Assembly: GCF_900100495.1 (NCBI RefSeq)
Contig: NZ_FNCT01000003.1
Coordinates: forward strand, 124,001 to 188,000
Reading direction: 5' to 3'
DNA from: Pseudomonas benzenivorans
Lineage (GTDB): Bacteria; Pseudomonadota; Gammaproteobacteria; Pseudomonadales; Pseudomonadaceae
DNA: 64,000 nucleotides
Shown here one piece after another: positions 7,640 to 15,593 of this stretch. A program made the position numbers and the translations under genes. The notes under the pieces are model-generated. The model made no database searches. It had not been told where the DNA came from and was given only the letters and a program-made list of their open reading frames with translations. How positions within the stretch are numbered: position 1 is the first letter of the stretch; each line of letters opens with the position of its first letter.

Positions 7640-8197
7640 ATGGATGCGGTTGCCGTTTTCACTAGACAGGTCCTCAGCCGCTCAAGCGACCACAAACGGG
7701 CCATGGAACTCCTCGCGAGTGCAAACATACCGAGCCAGATGATCGCCATTCTTCGTCAAGAGTTGGACTCGATGGTTCGTGTTATCTACCTGCTTAGCCA
7801 GGAGCCTTCAAGGCGAATGACCTTGATTGAGGCGTCGGTGAAGGGGCAGCAATGGCAGCAGTCCAATGGTCGTGGTCGTGTCACAGATCGGGAGATGGTT
7901 GAGCTTGCACAACAACTCCAAGGTTGGACGCGCTCCGTGTACACATTTGGGTGCGCATTCATCCACTTGTCAAATCTGCACGATTACAACGACCGTGACC
8001 CCTTGAGACTGCTAACTGACGAGGATCGCGAAGCCATCCTTGAGCACTGTAGGCATTATCATGGAGGTCCAGCACGCTCAGATTTTCCAGATTTGTTGCC
8101 CTACTTGCCGAAGGCTTTGGAAAAGGTTTCGGGCAACCTTGAGTGCAATTTGAAGCAATTGCAGGAAGGAGTTTCTCACCGACCTGATGAGATATAG
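7640..8197 (+). CDS. Uncharacterised 185-aa helical protein
   Basis: The start at 7640 is supported by GGGAGG nine bases upstream. The frame extends further 5', but only as a shadow of the lipoprotein gene. The product is soluble and helical, with a motif Phe-Ile-His-Leu-Ser-Asn in the middle and a Cys-Arg-His-Tyr-His cluster. Its general look is that of HEPN- or Abi-like proteins, but no diagnostic Arg-x(4-6)-His can be assigned with confidence, so I leave the function open. It is the last gene of the cargo array before a GC-rich hairpin. Confidence 0.5.
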   Translation: MDAVAVFTRQVLSRSSDHKRAMELLASANIPSQMIAILRQELDSMVRVIYLLSQEPSRRMTLIEASVKGQQWQQSNGRGRVTDREMVELAQQLQGWTRSVYTFGCAFIHLSNLHDYNDRDPLRLLTDEDREAILEHCRHYHGGPARSDFPDLLPYLPKALEKVSGNLECNLKQLQEGVSHRPDEI

Positions 8198-8219
8198 AAA
8201 CCGCCCAGCAGCAATGTAA

Positions 8220-8241
8220 CCCCCGCCCTAAAACGCGGGGG
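8220..8241 (+). terminator. Possible terminator hairpin after the small-gene array
   Basis: The arms CCCCCGC (8220-8226) and GCGGGGG (8235-8241) are separated by eight bases. It lies just after the last gene of the plus-strand array. No run of T follows, so it is only a weak intrinsic terminator candidate. Confidence 0.35.
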
Positions 8242-8295
8242 CCGAGCCAGTAGAAGGACGACCATTTTCGCGTCCGCGAAAACGAAGGAGTGATC

Positions 8296-8699
8296 ATGTA
8301 CCCGCTTACAAGAAGCTGGGTAAGAGCAGCGCGCTGTACAAAGCCAAGCGCAAGATCGAGAAGGCCAAAGCTCAGGTGCGCGCCAAGGTCGAGCATCCGT
8401 TTCGAGTGATCAAGCGGCAGTTTGGCTATGCCAAAGTGCGTTTCCGTGGACTGGTAAAGAACACCGCCCAGCTGGTGACTTTGTTCGCGCTGTCGAACCT
8501 GTGGATGGCGCGCCGACATTTACTGACGAATGCGGGAGAGGTGCGCCTGTAATGCGGGGAATAGCCGCCGGGAGGTGCTCGCGGCGGCTAAAAACGCCGA
8601 AATGAGCGGATGATCTGAGCGTTTTTGGTCGATTTGCCGCTTTTAAAATCAGCAGCAGCTGAAGTCAGCCAGAAATACATGGCTACTTCAGAGCATCCC
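8296..8699 (+). mobile_element. 3' remnant of an IS5-family element
   Basis: The segment matches the end of the complete IS5-family element at 52115-53307, both in its last coding part and in its noncoding tail. The tail includes the terminal TTCAGAGCATCCC, compared with TTCAGACCATCC in the intact copy. The 5' part of the element is gone. The terminus directly abuts the stop codon of the minus-strand gene at 8699-9142. Confidence 0.85.
8307..8552 (+). pseudogene. C-terminal fragment of IS5-family transposase
   Basis: The frame encodes about 81 residues ending in a TAA at 8550-8552. It is almost identical, with a few substitutions, to the last 80 residues of the transposase at 52261-53241. 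It includes the Lys-Val-Glu-His-Pro-Phe motif that holds the last acidic residue of the DDE triad. No start codon in this frame and no N-terminal half remain, so it cannot make a transposase. Confidence 0.85.
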
Positions 8700-9142
8700 T
8701 AAGCGCCGCATTTGGTCGCAGTACGCTGCCGCCAAGTAATCGAGAAAGTATAAAGTCGCATGCCAGAGTTAAACTCAACCTCTGCGCTAAGCGCACCCTT
8801 GCAATACTCATCTATAAAGCTGCTGTTGCTACTTATATGGCGCCATCCGGCCAGCTCAAGGTTAGATCTGTAATACTCGAAAATTTGCCCCTGATTTAGA
8901 GAGGTCTTGTACCGCATTGAAACTATTGCGGAACTGGTCTTGTGATTGTTCGACTTCTCGATGAGGGAAGCATCGCTAGGAGGGCTGATTTTTTCAGCTT
9001 CGCGAAGAAGAGTGGGCATGCTGACATAACCTTTCTTCGGCAGACTTAACCCTGCCAGCCAATAAATTGCTGCAGCTAGAACGGCCAAGGCGACAAGCCC
9101 CTTGGCCGACATGATTATTTTGCTATTTATATCTTTGCTCAT
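8699..9142 (-). CDS. Membrane-anchored putative immunity protein for the RHS toxin
   Basis: The 147-residue protein has one N-terminal membrane segment (about residues 13-32) and a periplasmic domain with two cysteines near the end. Its ATG overlaps the RHS stop codon by one base (TAATG), the usual arrangement of a polymorphic toxin and its immunity gene. The gene is markedly A+T-rich, as many such immunity genes are. A membrane anchor would fit a toxin acting at the inner membrane or periplasm. Its TAG stop is formed where an IS5-family terminus joins, so the original C-terminus may have been cut off. The immunity role is inference from position. Confidence 0.5.
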   Translation of the reverse strand: MSKDINSKIIMSAKGLVALAVLAAAIYWLAGLSLPKKGYVSMPTLLREAEKISPPSDASLIEKSNNHKTSSAIVSMRYKTSLNQGQIFEYYRSNLELAGWRHISSNSSFIDEYCKGALSAEVEFNSGMRLYTFSITWRQRTATKCGA

Positions 9143-11970
9143 TATCTATTTACTTGATTGTTGACCGAGCCCGGTGTTGCCGCTCCACCCCCAACCCCAA
9201 CCCCGACGTTAATTGCTGCACCTGCAGTGTTCCCAGAAAACGCGCCGCCAACGCCTGAATAGTAGCTAGCTGAGGCCCCATAGCCATCCAAATAGTTATT
9301 CAACTGAGACCTTGATGGCATGAGTGGGGAAACAACAAAGCCAGCTGAGGCATTTAGACCAAATCCACTCATAGGGTATCCGCGCGTAAAGCCGCAGCCA
9401 CAAAAGCTGTCACCATATTTAGTGTAAGTTACGCTACACGACATAACGTAAGCACTTGCTTCGGCAGAGACGTAATCTGGCGCATAGGGATTTTGCCATG
9501 TTGCTGCAGCCCTTGCTTGCGCCGCCTGCGCGGCAGGTGAATTCATAGCGGACTGCGCTTGCGCGTAGCTTGAGAGTTGGCCAGCAGTCATGCCGCCTGC
9601 TCCAGGGAATGCCGATTGTAGCCCCCAGAAGTCGAGTCTGGAGATGGGGTTCCCCTCTACGTATCCATATGTATTTAGGCCGCCATTGAGCCCAATCGGA
9701 TCACTCTCGACGTACCGCCCGGTCTGCGGATCGTAATCTCTGAAGTAGTTGTAATACAGCCCACTCTCACTGTCATAGTACTGCCCCGGAAAGCGCAGGT
9801 TGATGGCATTCAGCCCGCTGCCCTGCACATTGATCGCACTGCCGTCGCCAAAGGCATCGGACTTCCAGCGCCAGACTTCCTGGCCGGCTTGGTTGGTGGC
9901 CAGGCGTGGGGTGTTGAGGTGGTCGGCATGCAGGTAGAAGGCCGTACTGCTGGTAACAGCGCCTGCGGCGTCGAAGTTCAGGGTCAGGCCACCGATGGGC
10001 ATGCTGTCCAGCCACAGGTAGTACTGGCTGCTGAGTTTCACGCCGCCGAGGCTGTAACGGCTCTCGCCGAGCAGTTGGCCGTCCGGACCATAGAGAAAGG
10101 TGACCACCGTCGTGTCGGTAATCTTGTGAGTGCGCTGGCCGAGAGCGTTGTAGCGATACTCGGCGACTACGTTGCCGCTGATCTTTGCCATGGCCAGGCG
10201 GCCTTGGGCGTCGTACTCCAGCTCGCGGTTGGAGCGGTCCTGGATCAGGTTGCCGGCGGCATCGCTGGTCACCGCCTGGCCGTCAATCTGAGTCAGCCGG
10301 TTGCTGTTCGCGGCATAGCTCAAGGTGGTGGTCGTGCCGTTCTGAACCTGGCCGTTGTCCAAGGTGGTGACGGTCTTTTCGGTTCGGTTGCCGACGGCGT
10401 CGTAGTTGTACTCCTGGCGCAGGTTGGCCTGCTCTTCCTGGGTCAGCCGGTCCAGCTCGTCGTAGCCGTACAGCAGGTCACTGAACAAGCCGTTCTGCAG
10501 GCTCTCGATGTTGCTGTTGGCATCGTAGCCGTAGGTAGCTTGCCAGGGACCGACATTCTGCTGAGCCAGGCGGTAGTCCTGGTCATAGCTGCGGGACAGT
10601 GTCAGGCCGTTGGCCCAGGTCAGGCTCTTCAGCGGACCGAAGGGTAGATAGCTCAAGTTGCTGGCAAAGGCCGCCGGAGTCTGACCATTGATGACGATGT
10701 CTACCTCACTCACCTGCCCTGCGCTGTTGCGCTGGTACTCCACGGCAAAACCGGCCGGGTAGCCGATGCGGCTCAGGTGATTGGCGTTGTCGTAGGCGTA
10801 TTCCAGGGTGTCGTAGGCATCGTTGCCGGCGACCTCCACCGAGCGGATCTGCTCCACCAGGTTGCCGCGTGCATCGTAACTGTAGCCGAGTACCCCGCTG
10901 GCATCCTGTACGGCGGTCAGGCGGCCGATGCCGTGGTTGCCATCAGCGGTCATGTCGTGGTGGTACTGTGCGTCGAGCGCCGGGCTGGCCGGGTGCTGCC
11001 TAGCCGTCAGGCGGTTCAGCGCGTCGTAACTGTAGGTGGTGACCACGCCACGCGCATCGGTCTTGCTGATCACGTTGCCGGCGGCGTCGTGGCTGTAGCT
11101 GGTAGTGCCGCTGTCCGGGCTGCTCAGCTGGGTCAGGTTGCCTAGGCCGTCGTACTGGTACTGGGTGGTGACGCCGCGCGGGTCGCTGACCTGGGTCAGG
11201 TTGTCCTGGCTGTCGTACGCCAGGCCAGTCACACCATTGAGCGGGTCGGTGCTCGACACCAGCCGGTTGAGTGCGTCGTAGCTGCTGGTGGTGCTGTGCT
11301 GCTTGGGCGTGGTACTGAGGGTGGGGTTGTCGTTAAGGTCATAACCAAACTGATGCGTCTGGTTGACTGCCCCGACGGAGCGCAGCAGGCGACCGAGCTC
11401 GTCGTAGACCCAGGACTGTTGCTGGGTCAGGCTGCTGGAAGCATCCTTCAGGCGTTGGGCGGTGCGGTTGCCCATGGTGTCGTAGTCGTATTCGACCGAC
11501 TCGCCCAGATTGTTGGTGATCTTGGTCAGGCGACGAGCACCGCTCCAGGTGTATTGCAACCAGCTGCCGTCACCACGGGTAACCTTGGTGATCTGGCCGA
11601 TGGCGTCGTGCTCGAAGCTGGTGGTGCTGCCGGCGATACTCACTGAGGCCAGCCAGCCCTGCGCGGTGTAGGTCAGGCTGGTGGTGACGCTGTTGGCGTC
11701 GACCACGGTCTGCGGATTGCCGTAGCTGTCGAAGTTGGACAGCTGGGTGATGTGACCAAGGGCGTTGGTGACCTGGGTCAGGTGGCCTTGGGCATCGTAG
11801 GCGTAGGTGGTGACGTCGTTGACGTCGGTACGCGGGCCGTCGGCGGTTTCCACCAGACCCTGGCTGTTGTAGGTGTAGCTCCAGTTGCGTTCGGTGGCCT
11901 GAGACGCGGGGAGCCCCAGGGCGGCTGCCAGCGCCAGGCTGAGCAGGCTTGCGCGATGCATGATGTTCAT
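9142..11970 (-). CDS. RHS/YD-repeat protein with variable C-terminal tip
   Basis: The 942-residue protein starts with a signal peptide (ending near Pro-Ala-Ser-Gln-Ala), followed by many YD repeats (Tyr-Asp-x-x-Gly-Asn type). It ends its conserved part with the RHS core Asp-Pro-Ile-Gly-Leu and Asn-Pro-Ile-Ser. After residue 784 comes a different 158-residue tip. The tip is Ala/Gly/Ser-rich, has four Cys around a Cys-Gly-Cys-Gly segment and ends in a glycine-rich tail, so it might insert into membranes. YD repeats build a hollow shell that holds such tips. The gene lies 17 bases after a second RHS gene that supplies the N-terminal part. The toxin activity is unknown. Confidence 0.8.
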   Translation of the reverse strand: MNIMHRASLLSLALAAALGLPASQATERNWSYTYNSQGLVETADGPRTDVNDVTTYAYDAQGHLTQVTNALGHITQLSNFDSYGNPQTVVDANSVTTSLTYTAQGWLASVSIAGSTTSFEHDAIGQITKVTRGDGSWLQYTWSGARRLTKITNNLGESVEYDYDTMGNRTAQRLKDASSSLTQQQSWVYDELGRLLRSVGAVNQTHQFGYDLNDNPTLSTTPKQHSTTSSYDALNRLVSSTDPLNGVTGLAYDSQDNLTQVSDPRGVTTQYQYDGLGNLTQLSSPDSGTTSYSHDAAGNVISKTDARGVVTTYSYDALNRLTARQHPASPALDAQYHHDMTADGNHGIGRLTAVQDASGVLGYSYDARGNLVEQIRSVEVAGNDAYDTLEYAYDNANHLSRIGYPAGFAVEYQRNSAGQVSEVDIVINGQTPAAFASNLSYLPFGPLKSLTWANGLTLSRSYDQDYRLAQQNVGPWQATYGYDANSNIESLQNGLFSDLLYGYDELDRLTQEEQANLRQEYNYDAVGNRTEKTVTTLDNGQVQNGTTTTLSYAANSNRLTQIDGQAVTSDAAGNLIQDRSNRELEYDAQGRLAMAKISGNVVAEYRYNALGQRTHKITDTTVVTFLYGPDGQLLGESRYSLGGVKLSSQYYLWLDSMPIGGLTLNFDAAGAVTSSTAFYLHADHLNTPRLATNQAGQEVWRWKSDAFGDGSAINVQGSGLNAINLRFPGQYYDSESGLYYNYFRDYDPQTGRYVESDPIGLNGGLNTYGYVEGNPISRLDFWGLQSAFPGAGGMTAGQLSSYAQAQSAMNSPAAQAAQARAAATWQNPYAPDYVSAEASAYVMSCSVTYTKYGDSFCGCGFTRGYPMSGFGLNASAGFVVSPLMPSRSQLNNYLDGYGASASYYSGVGGAFSGNTAGAAINVGVGVGGGAATPGSVNNQVNR

Positions 11971-11987
11971 GTGTCAGTTCCTTCTGA

Positions 11988-13637
11988 TCAGAGCGCAGTG
12001 ATGGTCTGGCTGAGCAGGTTGCCTTGGCTGTCGTATTCGAAATGCAGAACACGTTCCGGCTCGGTGATAGTCACCGGCTTGTAGAGTGTCGGGTGCCACT
12101 CGGTGGTCACGGTGCGAGCCTGGGGCGTGCTTGAGGCTTCGGTACGGGATATCTCCAGTCCACGGGCATCGTAGTCGTAGGTGGTGACGTAGCCCTTGTT
12201 GTCGGTGCGGGTCTTGATCAGGCCACGACTGTCGTAGGTGAAGGTGGAGTTACTGCTGGGGCAGTTGGCCGAGGCGACACCCGCCAGCGAGGAGATACGC
12301 TTGGCGCCGGCAATGGTCTGGAAGCTATAGGTGGCCTGCTTACCCAGCGGGTTGGTGACTGTGGTGGAGCCGTTGGCGTTGTAGGTGAACAGGTACTTTT
12401 TCTGCACGCCATTCAACTCGTTACGGATCACTCGACCTTTGGTGTCGTACGCCCAGGTGACATAGCGGATGTTGCGTTCATCGGTGATGCCGGTGAGCCA
12501 GCCACCCTCGTTGGTGTCTTCGTAATGGTAGGTACGCGACTTACTCTGCCCGCCCTGGGTACGAGTCGCCTTAGTTACGCGACCTGCCGTGCTGTAGGTA
12601 TAGGCCACCTGCAGAGAGCCAACGGCCAAACCGGTCAAGCGTTTGGCAGTGTTATAGGTGAGGGTCATGGTCCTACCCAGCGAGTCGGTGACCACGATGT
12701 TGTTGGAGCCGTAGGTCAGGGTCTCGTAGGTGCCGTTGGCACGGTCGATACGGGTCAGCTGTCCTGCGGTATTGAAATGCAGGTGCTCGTTGTAGGTGTT
12801 GTCGTAACGCCAGCCCGAGGCTGTCTGCTCCAGGCGACCCAGCTCCTTAGGTGATGCAGTAGCAATGCCGCCGGACACGGTGAACAGGCTCTCGCGGCCG
12901 TCGGTATTGATCAGCATGACCTCAGTCGTGGCGATTTTGAGCTTTGCCGAGTAGGTGTGGGTCCAGTTGGCGGTCTTGCTGTTGTAGTGGCGGTCGAAGT
13001 GCATCTGAGTGCCCGGCTGGCCTGGGTAATCAATCTCGACCTGGTAGCTGTTGCCATTGGAGACATTGACAGGGTCAGCCTGGCTCATGCTGACCTCTGC
13101 AAGCCTGGGTAGCGTTGGCTCCTCAGACTGGACAGGACAAGTTCCCGGGAGGTCGGGGCTGCCCAAGCCGGGAGTTTCGGGGCAGGTCAGCTTGGTGGTC
13201 GGTCGGTCATAGAAAACCGGGCCGGCGAACACATCAAAGTGCGCCTGCTTGCCGACCGCGAATTGGGTTGCAGCGACACCGTCGACAGAGCCTGTGAAGT
13301 TATCGTGCAGCAGCACGACGTGAGTTTTGCACGTGTTGGGAAACGCGCGCTTCATATTGGCATTGGCCGACTTAATGGTTTCGAGCATCTGGTCAGGGGT
13401 ATACCAAGCGCTTGACTCCAACCACTTGACCACCTTTCCCCCAGAGCATTGCAGGTTCGCAAGTTGGTATAGGTACTGCCCAGAACCATTAGGAGTTTGC
13501 GGGGCTGCATAGGCCTCAAGGCCGAAATAGCTGACGCCGCCCGTGGTGCAGTTCTGGGCTGCAAGGCTGGACTGGTGGTAAAAGGCACTGGCCGACAAAA
13601 CGAGGGCGAGACTAAGCCCGCGAGAGGAACGATCCAT
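11988..13637 (-). CDS. RHS N-terminal-type protein (DUF6531/YD repeats), secreted
   Basis: The 549-residue protein has a signal peptide (Met-Asp-Arg-Ser-Ser-Arg then a hydrophobic stretch to Ser-Leu-Ala-Ala). A cysteine-containing N-domain follows, then the typical Asp-Pro-Val-Asn-Val-Ser-Asn-Gly-Asn segment that opens RHS modules, and YD repeats to the C-terminus. It ends in a repeat without a core motif, while the next gene continues with more repeats and the core. The pair therefore looks like an RHS shell made from two polypeptides. Both have their own signal peptides, so this is not a simple frameshift. The product is probably periplasmic or secreted. Confidence 0.78.
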   Translation of the reverse strand: MDRSSRGLSLALVLSASAFYHQSSLAAQNCTTGGVSYFGLEAYAAPQTPNGSGQYLYQLANLQCSGGKVVKWLESSAWYTPDQMLETIKSANANMKRAFPNTCKTHVVLLHDNFTGSVDGVAATQFAVGKQAHFDVFAGPVFYDRPTTKLTCPETPGLGSPDLPGTCPVQSEEPTLPRLAEVSMSQADPVNVSNGNSYQVEIDYPGQPGTQMHFDRHYNSKTANWTHTYSAKLKIATTEVMLINTDGRESLFTVSGGIATASPKELGRLEQTASGWRYDNTYNEHLHFNTAGQLTRIDRANGTYETLTYGSNNIVVTDSLGRTMTLTYNTAKRLTGLAVGSLQVAYTYSTAGRVTKATRTQGGQSKSRTYHYEDTNEGGWLTGITDERNIRYVTWAYDTKGRVIRNELNGVQKKYLFTYNANGSTTVTNPLGKQATYSFQTIAGAKRISSLAGVASANCPSSNSTFTYDSRGLIKTRTDNKGYVTTYDYDARGLEISRTEASSTPQARTVTTEWHPTLYKPVTITEPERVLHFEYDSQGNLLSQTITAL

Positions 13638-13739
13638 GTTCTAGATCCTGCCGTGGAGATGGGTGGCGCTAGCATAGATCGCGACTATGAATCCCACCAG
13701 CCGGCATTTGCGGGCAAGTCCGCAAAACGGATCGAAGCA

Positions 13740-14351
13740 CTAATGAGCGTCGCCCCGCTCACTCCCCCGTTCCTGTAACAACCCTTGGAGTTTTCGTTGT
13801 ACTACCCTGTCCGGCGGCAGTGCGGGTAGCTTACGCAACTGAGCTGCGCCGAAGGCCGGGTAAGCGGTACGCCTCTCGCCCAAGGAACCCAGCACCGCCA
13901 TAGCGCGGGGAAAGAACAAGTGTTCGGGGACACCGCCACGCGTCAGCACAACGTGGTCTGCCGAAACAGCTTCTAAGTGCACGCCCTGAGTCACCTCCCG
14001 GCCTACCACCACCCGCTTAGGCGCCTTCCCAGCGACTTGGATGACAGCAGCCGAATGCTCTACCTGGGCACTCACAAAGCTTCCCAGCAGGGTCAGGGGA
14101 AGGGTGGTCTTGCGTGGCGGCTCTTTGGCTTTAGGAGCGGTGGGGCCGAACACTCCACCCAGCTGCTCCAAATCAACCGCCGCACGCTTCGGCACAGCTG
14201 GCTCTGAGACGAGAAGCGGTTTGCTGGCCAGCAGCGTTTGCCACTGCTGAAACTGTTGCAACAGGCTGAAAACCATCAGCAGGCTGACTCCCCCGAGAGC
14301 CACTGGCAGGGTAAGGCGATGGCGCCAGAGTCGAAGAACAAAGTGCTGCAT
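13740..14351 (-). CDS. GspC-like (type II secretion protein C) stand-alone protein
   Basis: The 203-residue protein has a short cytoplasmic start, one membrane helix (about 14-33), a Leu-Gly-Gly-Val-Phe-Gly motif (64-69) and a periplasmic HR domain (about 80-147). The HR domain has the typical Leu-Pro-Leu-Thr-Leu-Leu-Gly-Ser opening and the Val-Val-Leu-x-Arg-x-Gly strand. In type II secretion, GspC links the inner-membrane platform to the GspD secretin and helps select cargo. No other gsp gene is near. It sits directly upstream of two exported RHS genes in the same direction, so it may be a dedicated adaptor that lets the host system export them; that is inference. Confidence 0.7.
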   Translation of the reverse strand: MQHFVLRLWRHRLTLPVALGGVSLLMVFSLLQQFQQWQTLLASKPLLVSEPAVPKRAAVDLEQLGGVFGPTAPKAKEPPRKTTLPLTLLGSFVSAQVEHSAAVIQVAGKAPKRVVVGREVTQGVHLEAVSADHVVLTRGGVPEHLFFPRAMAVLGSLGERRTAYPAFGAAQLRKLPALPPDRVVQRKLQGLLQERGSERGDAH

Positions 14352-14648
14352 GTCGTCGCAAGTCCGTTTGCCGGGATAGTGACTCTAATACTCGACAAAG
14401 GGCTTGCCCAGCTCGGTGAGGAACGCAACTCGCCGGCCGGGCGCCAGCCCATGGAGCTGGCAGATGTCCCGACTCAACAGGATCTAACCGGCGGTGCGCC
14501 GGTTATCGGCAACCGCAACAGCAGGGTCTACCACCTGCCAAAGGGTTGTCCAACCTACAACCAGGTTGGCGAGCGCAATCAGGTGGCATTCAACTCCGCA
14601 GCAGAGGCCGAAGCTGCAGGGGTCCGCCAGGCCGGCAACTGCCGGTAA
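14352..14648 (+). pseudogene. Fragment with a Cys-containing C-terminal domain of secreted-nuclease type
   Basis: Towards 14648 the plus-strand frame encodes a motif of the form Ile-Gly-Asn-x-Asn-Ser-x-x-Tyr-His, a Cys-Pro-x-Tyr, then Glu-Ala-x-Ala-Ala-Gly and a final Asn-Cys. This small domain is often found at the C-terminus of thermonuclease-like and other exported proteins. Only an ATG at 14451 without a Shine-Dalgarno is available and no catalytic part precedes it, so it is more likely a decayed fragment. The rest of this 313-base gap shows nothing else. Confidence 0.35.
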
Positions 14649-14664
14649 AAGCCTCCTCGCTCGC

Positions 14665-15300
14665 TTAGGGATTACGTCTAGATTGAGCCGCTAGCCAGTC
14701 GATCGTTGACAGCAAGGTAGAGCCATCAGCGGGCCCTTCAAGCTTCACGGACTTGCCGGTGGTGTTGTCGGTCACCAGCAGGGTAGGGGTAGCGTTGATG
14801 CCCTTGCTGGCGGCCTCCCGAATCTGCATTTCAATGTGCTGGGCGACTGCAAAGTTCTTGTCTGCACAGTCCTCCAGGTCTTGCGTAACGATGCCTGTCA
14901 CATCGAGATGGCCACGAAAGCCCAGGCCGTTGCCGCGGGTACGCTGAAAGACCTGGTCCACGGTATCCCAGAATGCATCGGCGCCGCCAAGCAGGCCGGC
15001 GCACTCGACGAGGCGCGCCTGGTGAATCGCTGCGGGGCCATGGAATTGCAGTGGCAGGTGGTGCCACTGCAGGTTCACATCGGCTTGCTGGCTCACCCAG
15101 CGCTTGAGCTCCGGGGTGTAGATCTTGCAGAAGGGGCATTCGAGGTCAGCGAACTCCGTAATGGTCCAGCGGGCGGATGCCGAGCCGAAGAGCCAGGGCG
15201 CTGGTTCCCGGGATGGACCCACCAGGTCCTTGAGCAGAATGCCTCCCGCCACTACGGGTGCGAGGCAAATGACTGTCAGTAGAGCAGTGAGCCGCTTCAT
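14665..15300 (-). CDS. DsbC/DsbG-like thiol:disulfide protein
   Basis: The 211-residue protein has an N-terminal hydrophobic export signal or anchor and a thioredoxin-fold DsbA-type domain with Cys55-Pro-Phe-Cys58. A cis-Pro-type Ala-Thr-Pro-Thr loop lies near the C-terminus. It likely forms or isomerises disulfides in the Cys-rich transfer proteins such as the TraU- and TraH-like products. The start at 15300 overlaps the previous stop by four bases. Longer upstream frames are Pro/Gly-rich shadows. PFGI-1-type ICEs carry a dsbC-like gene at exactly this place, next to the VirB4-like ATPase. Confidence 0.85.
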   Translation of the reverse strand: MKRLTALLTVICLAPVVAGGILLKDLVGPSREPAPWLFGSASARWTITEFADLECPFCKIYTPELKRWVSQQADVNLQWHHLPLQFHGPAAIHQARLVECAGLLGGADAFWDTVDQVFQRTRGNGLGFRGHLDVTGIVTQDLEDCADKNFAVAQHIEMQIREAASKGINATPTLLVTDNTTGKSVKLEGPADGSTLLSTIDWLAAQSRRNP

Positions 15301-15593
15301 GCCAGGGCCTTGCCGGCTTTGGCCGAGATCAGATCCTGCTTGTGCAGGGCCTCCAACAGCGCCTGTTGGGCTGCCTCGGGCTGCGGGTGCTGGAGTAACC
15401 ATTCGCCGAGGGCGCCACGAAGCTGGGCATCGATGTCGCGGCGATCCACCGCACGTACCAATATCTGTTGCAGTTGCTCGATCAGTACTGGAGCGCAGAC
15501 CTCAAGGGACTGGAGAGCATCTTCCCCGGGTTTTTGAAGGAGCTGGGTCAGGCTTTCGATCAGGTTCTGGGTCAGGGAATTCAGTGCTCTCAT
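15297..15593 (-). CDS. Small ICE transfer-region protein, 98 aa
   Basis: The 98-residue soluble helical protein is Leu/Gln-rich, with no signal peptide. It is coupled on both sides: its ATG overlaps the stop of the VirB4-like ATPase gene (ATGA) and its own stop overlaps the start of the DsbC/G-like gene. I know of no function. The strict coupling suggests it belongs to the ATPase complex or its regulation. Confidence 0.7.
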   Translation of the reverse strand: MRALNSLTQNLIESLTQLLQKPGEDALQSLEVCAPVLIEQLQQILVRAVDRRDIDAQLRGALGEWLLQHPQPEAAQQALLEALHKQDLISAKAGKALA

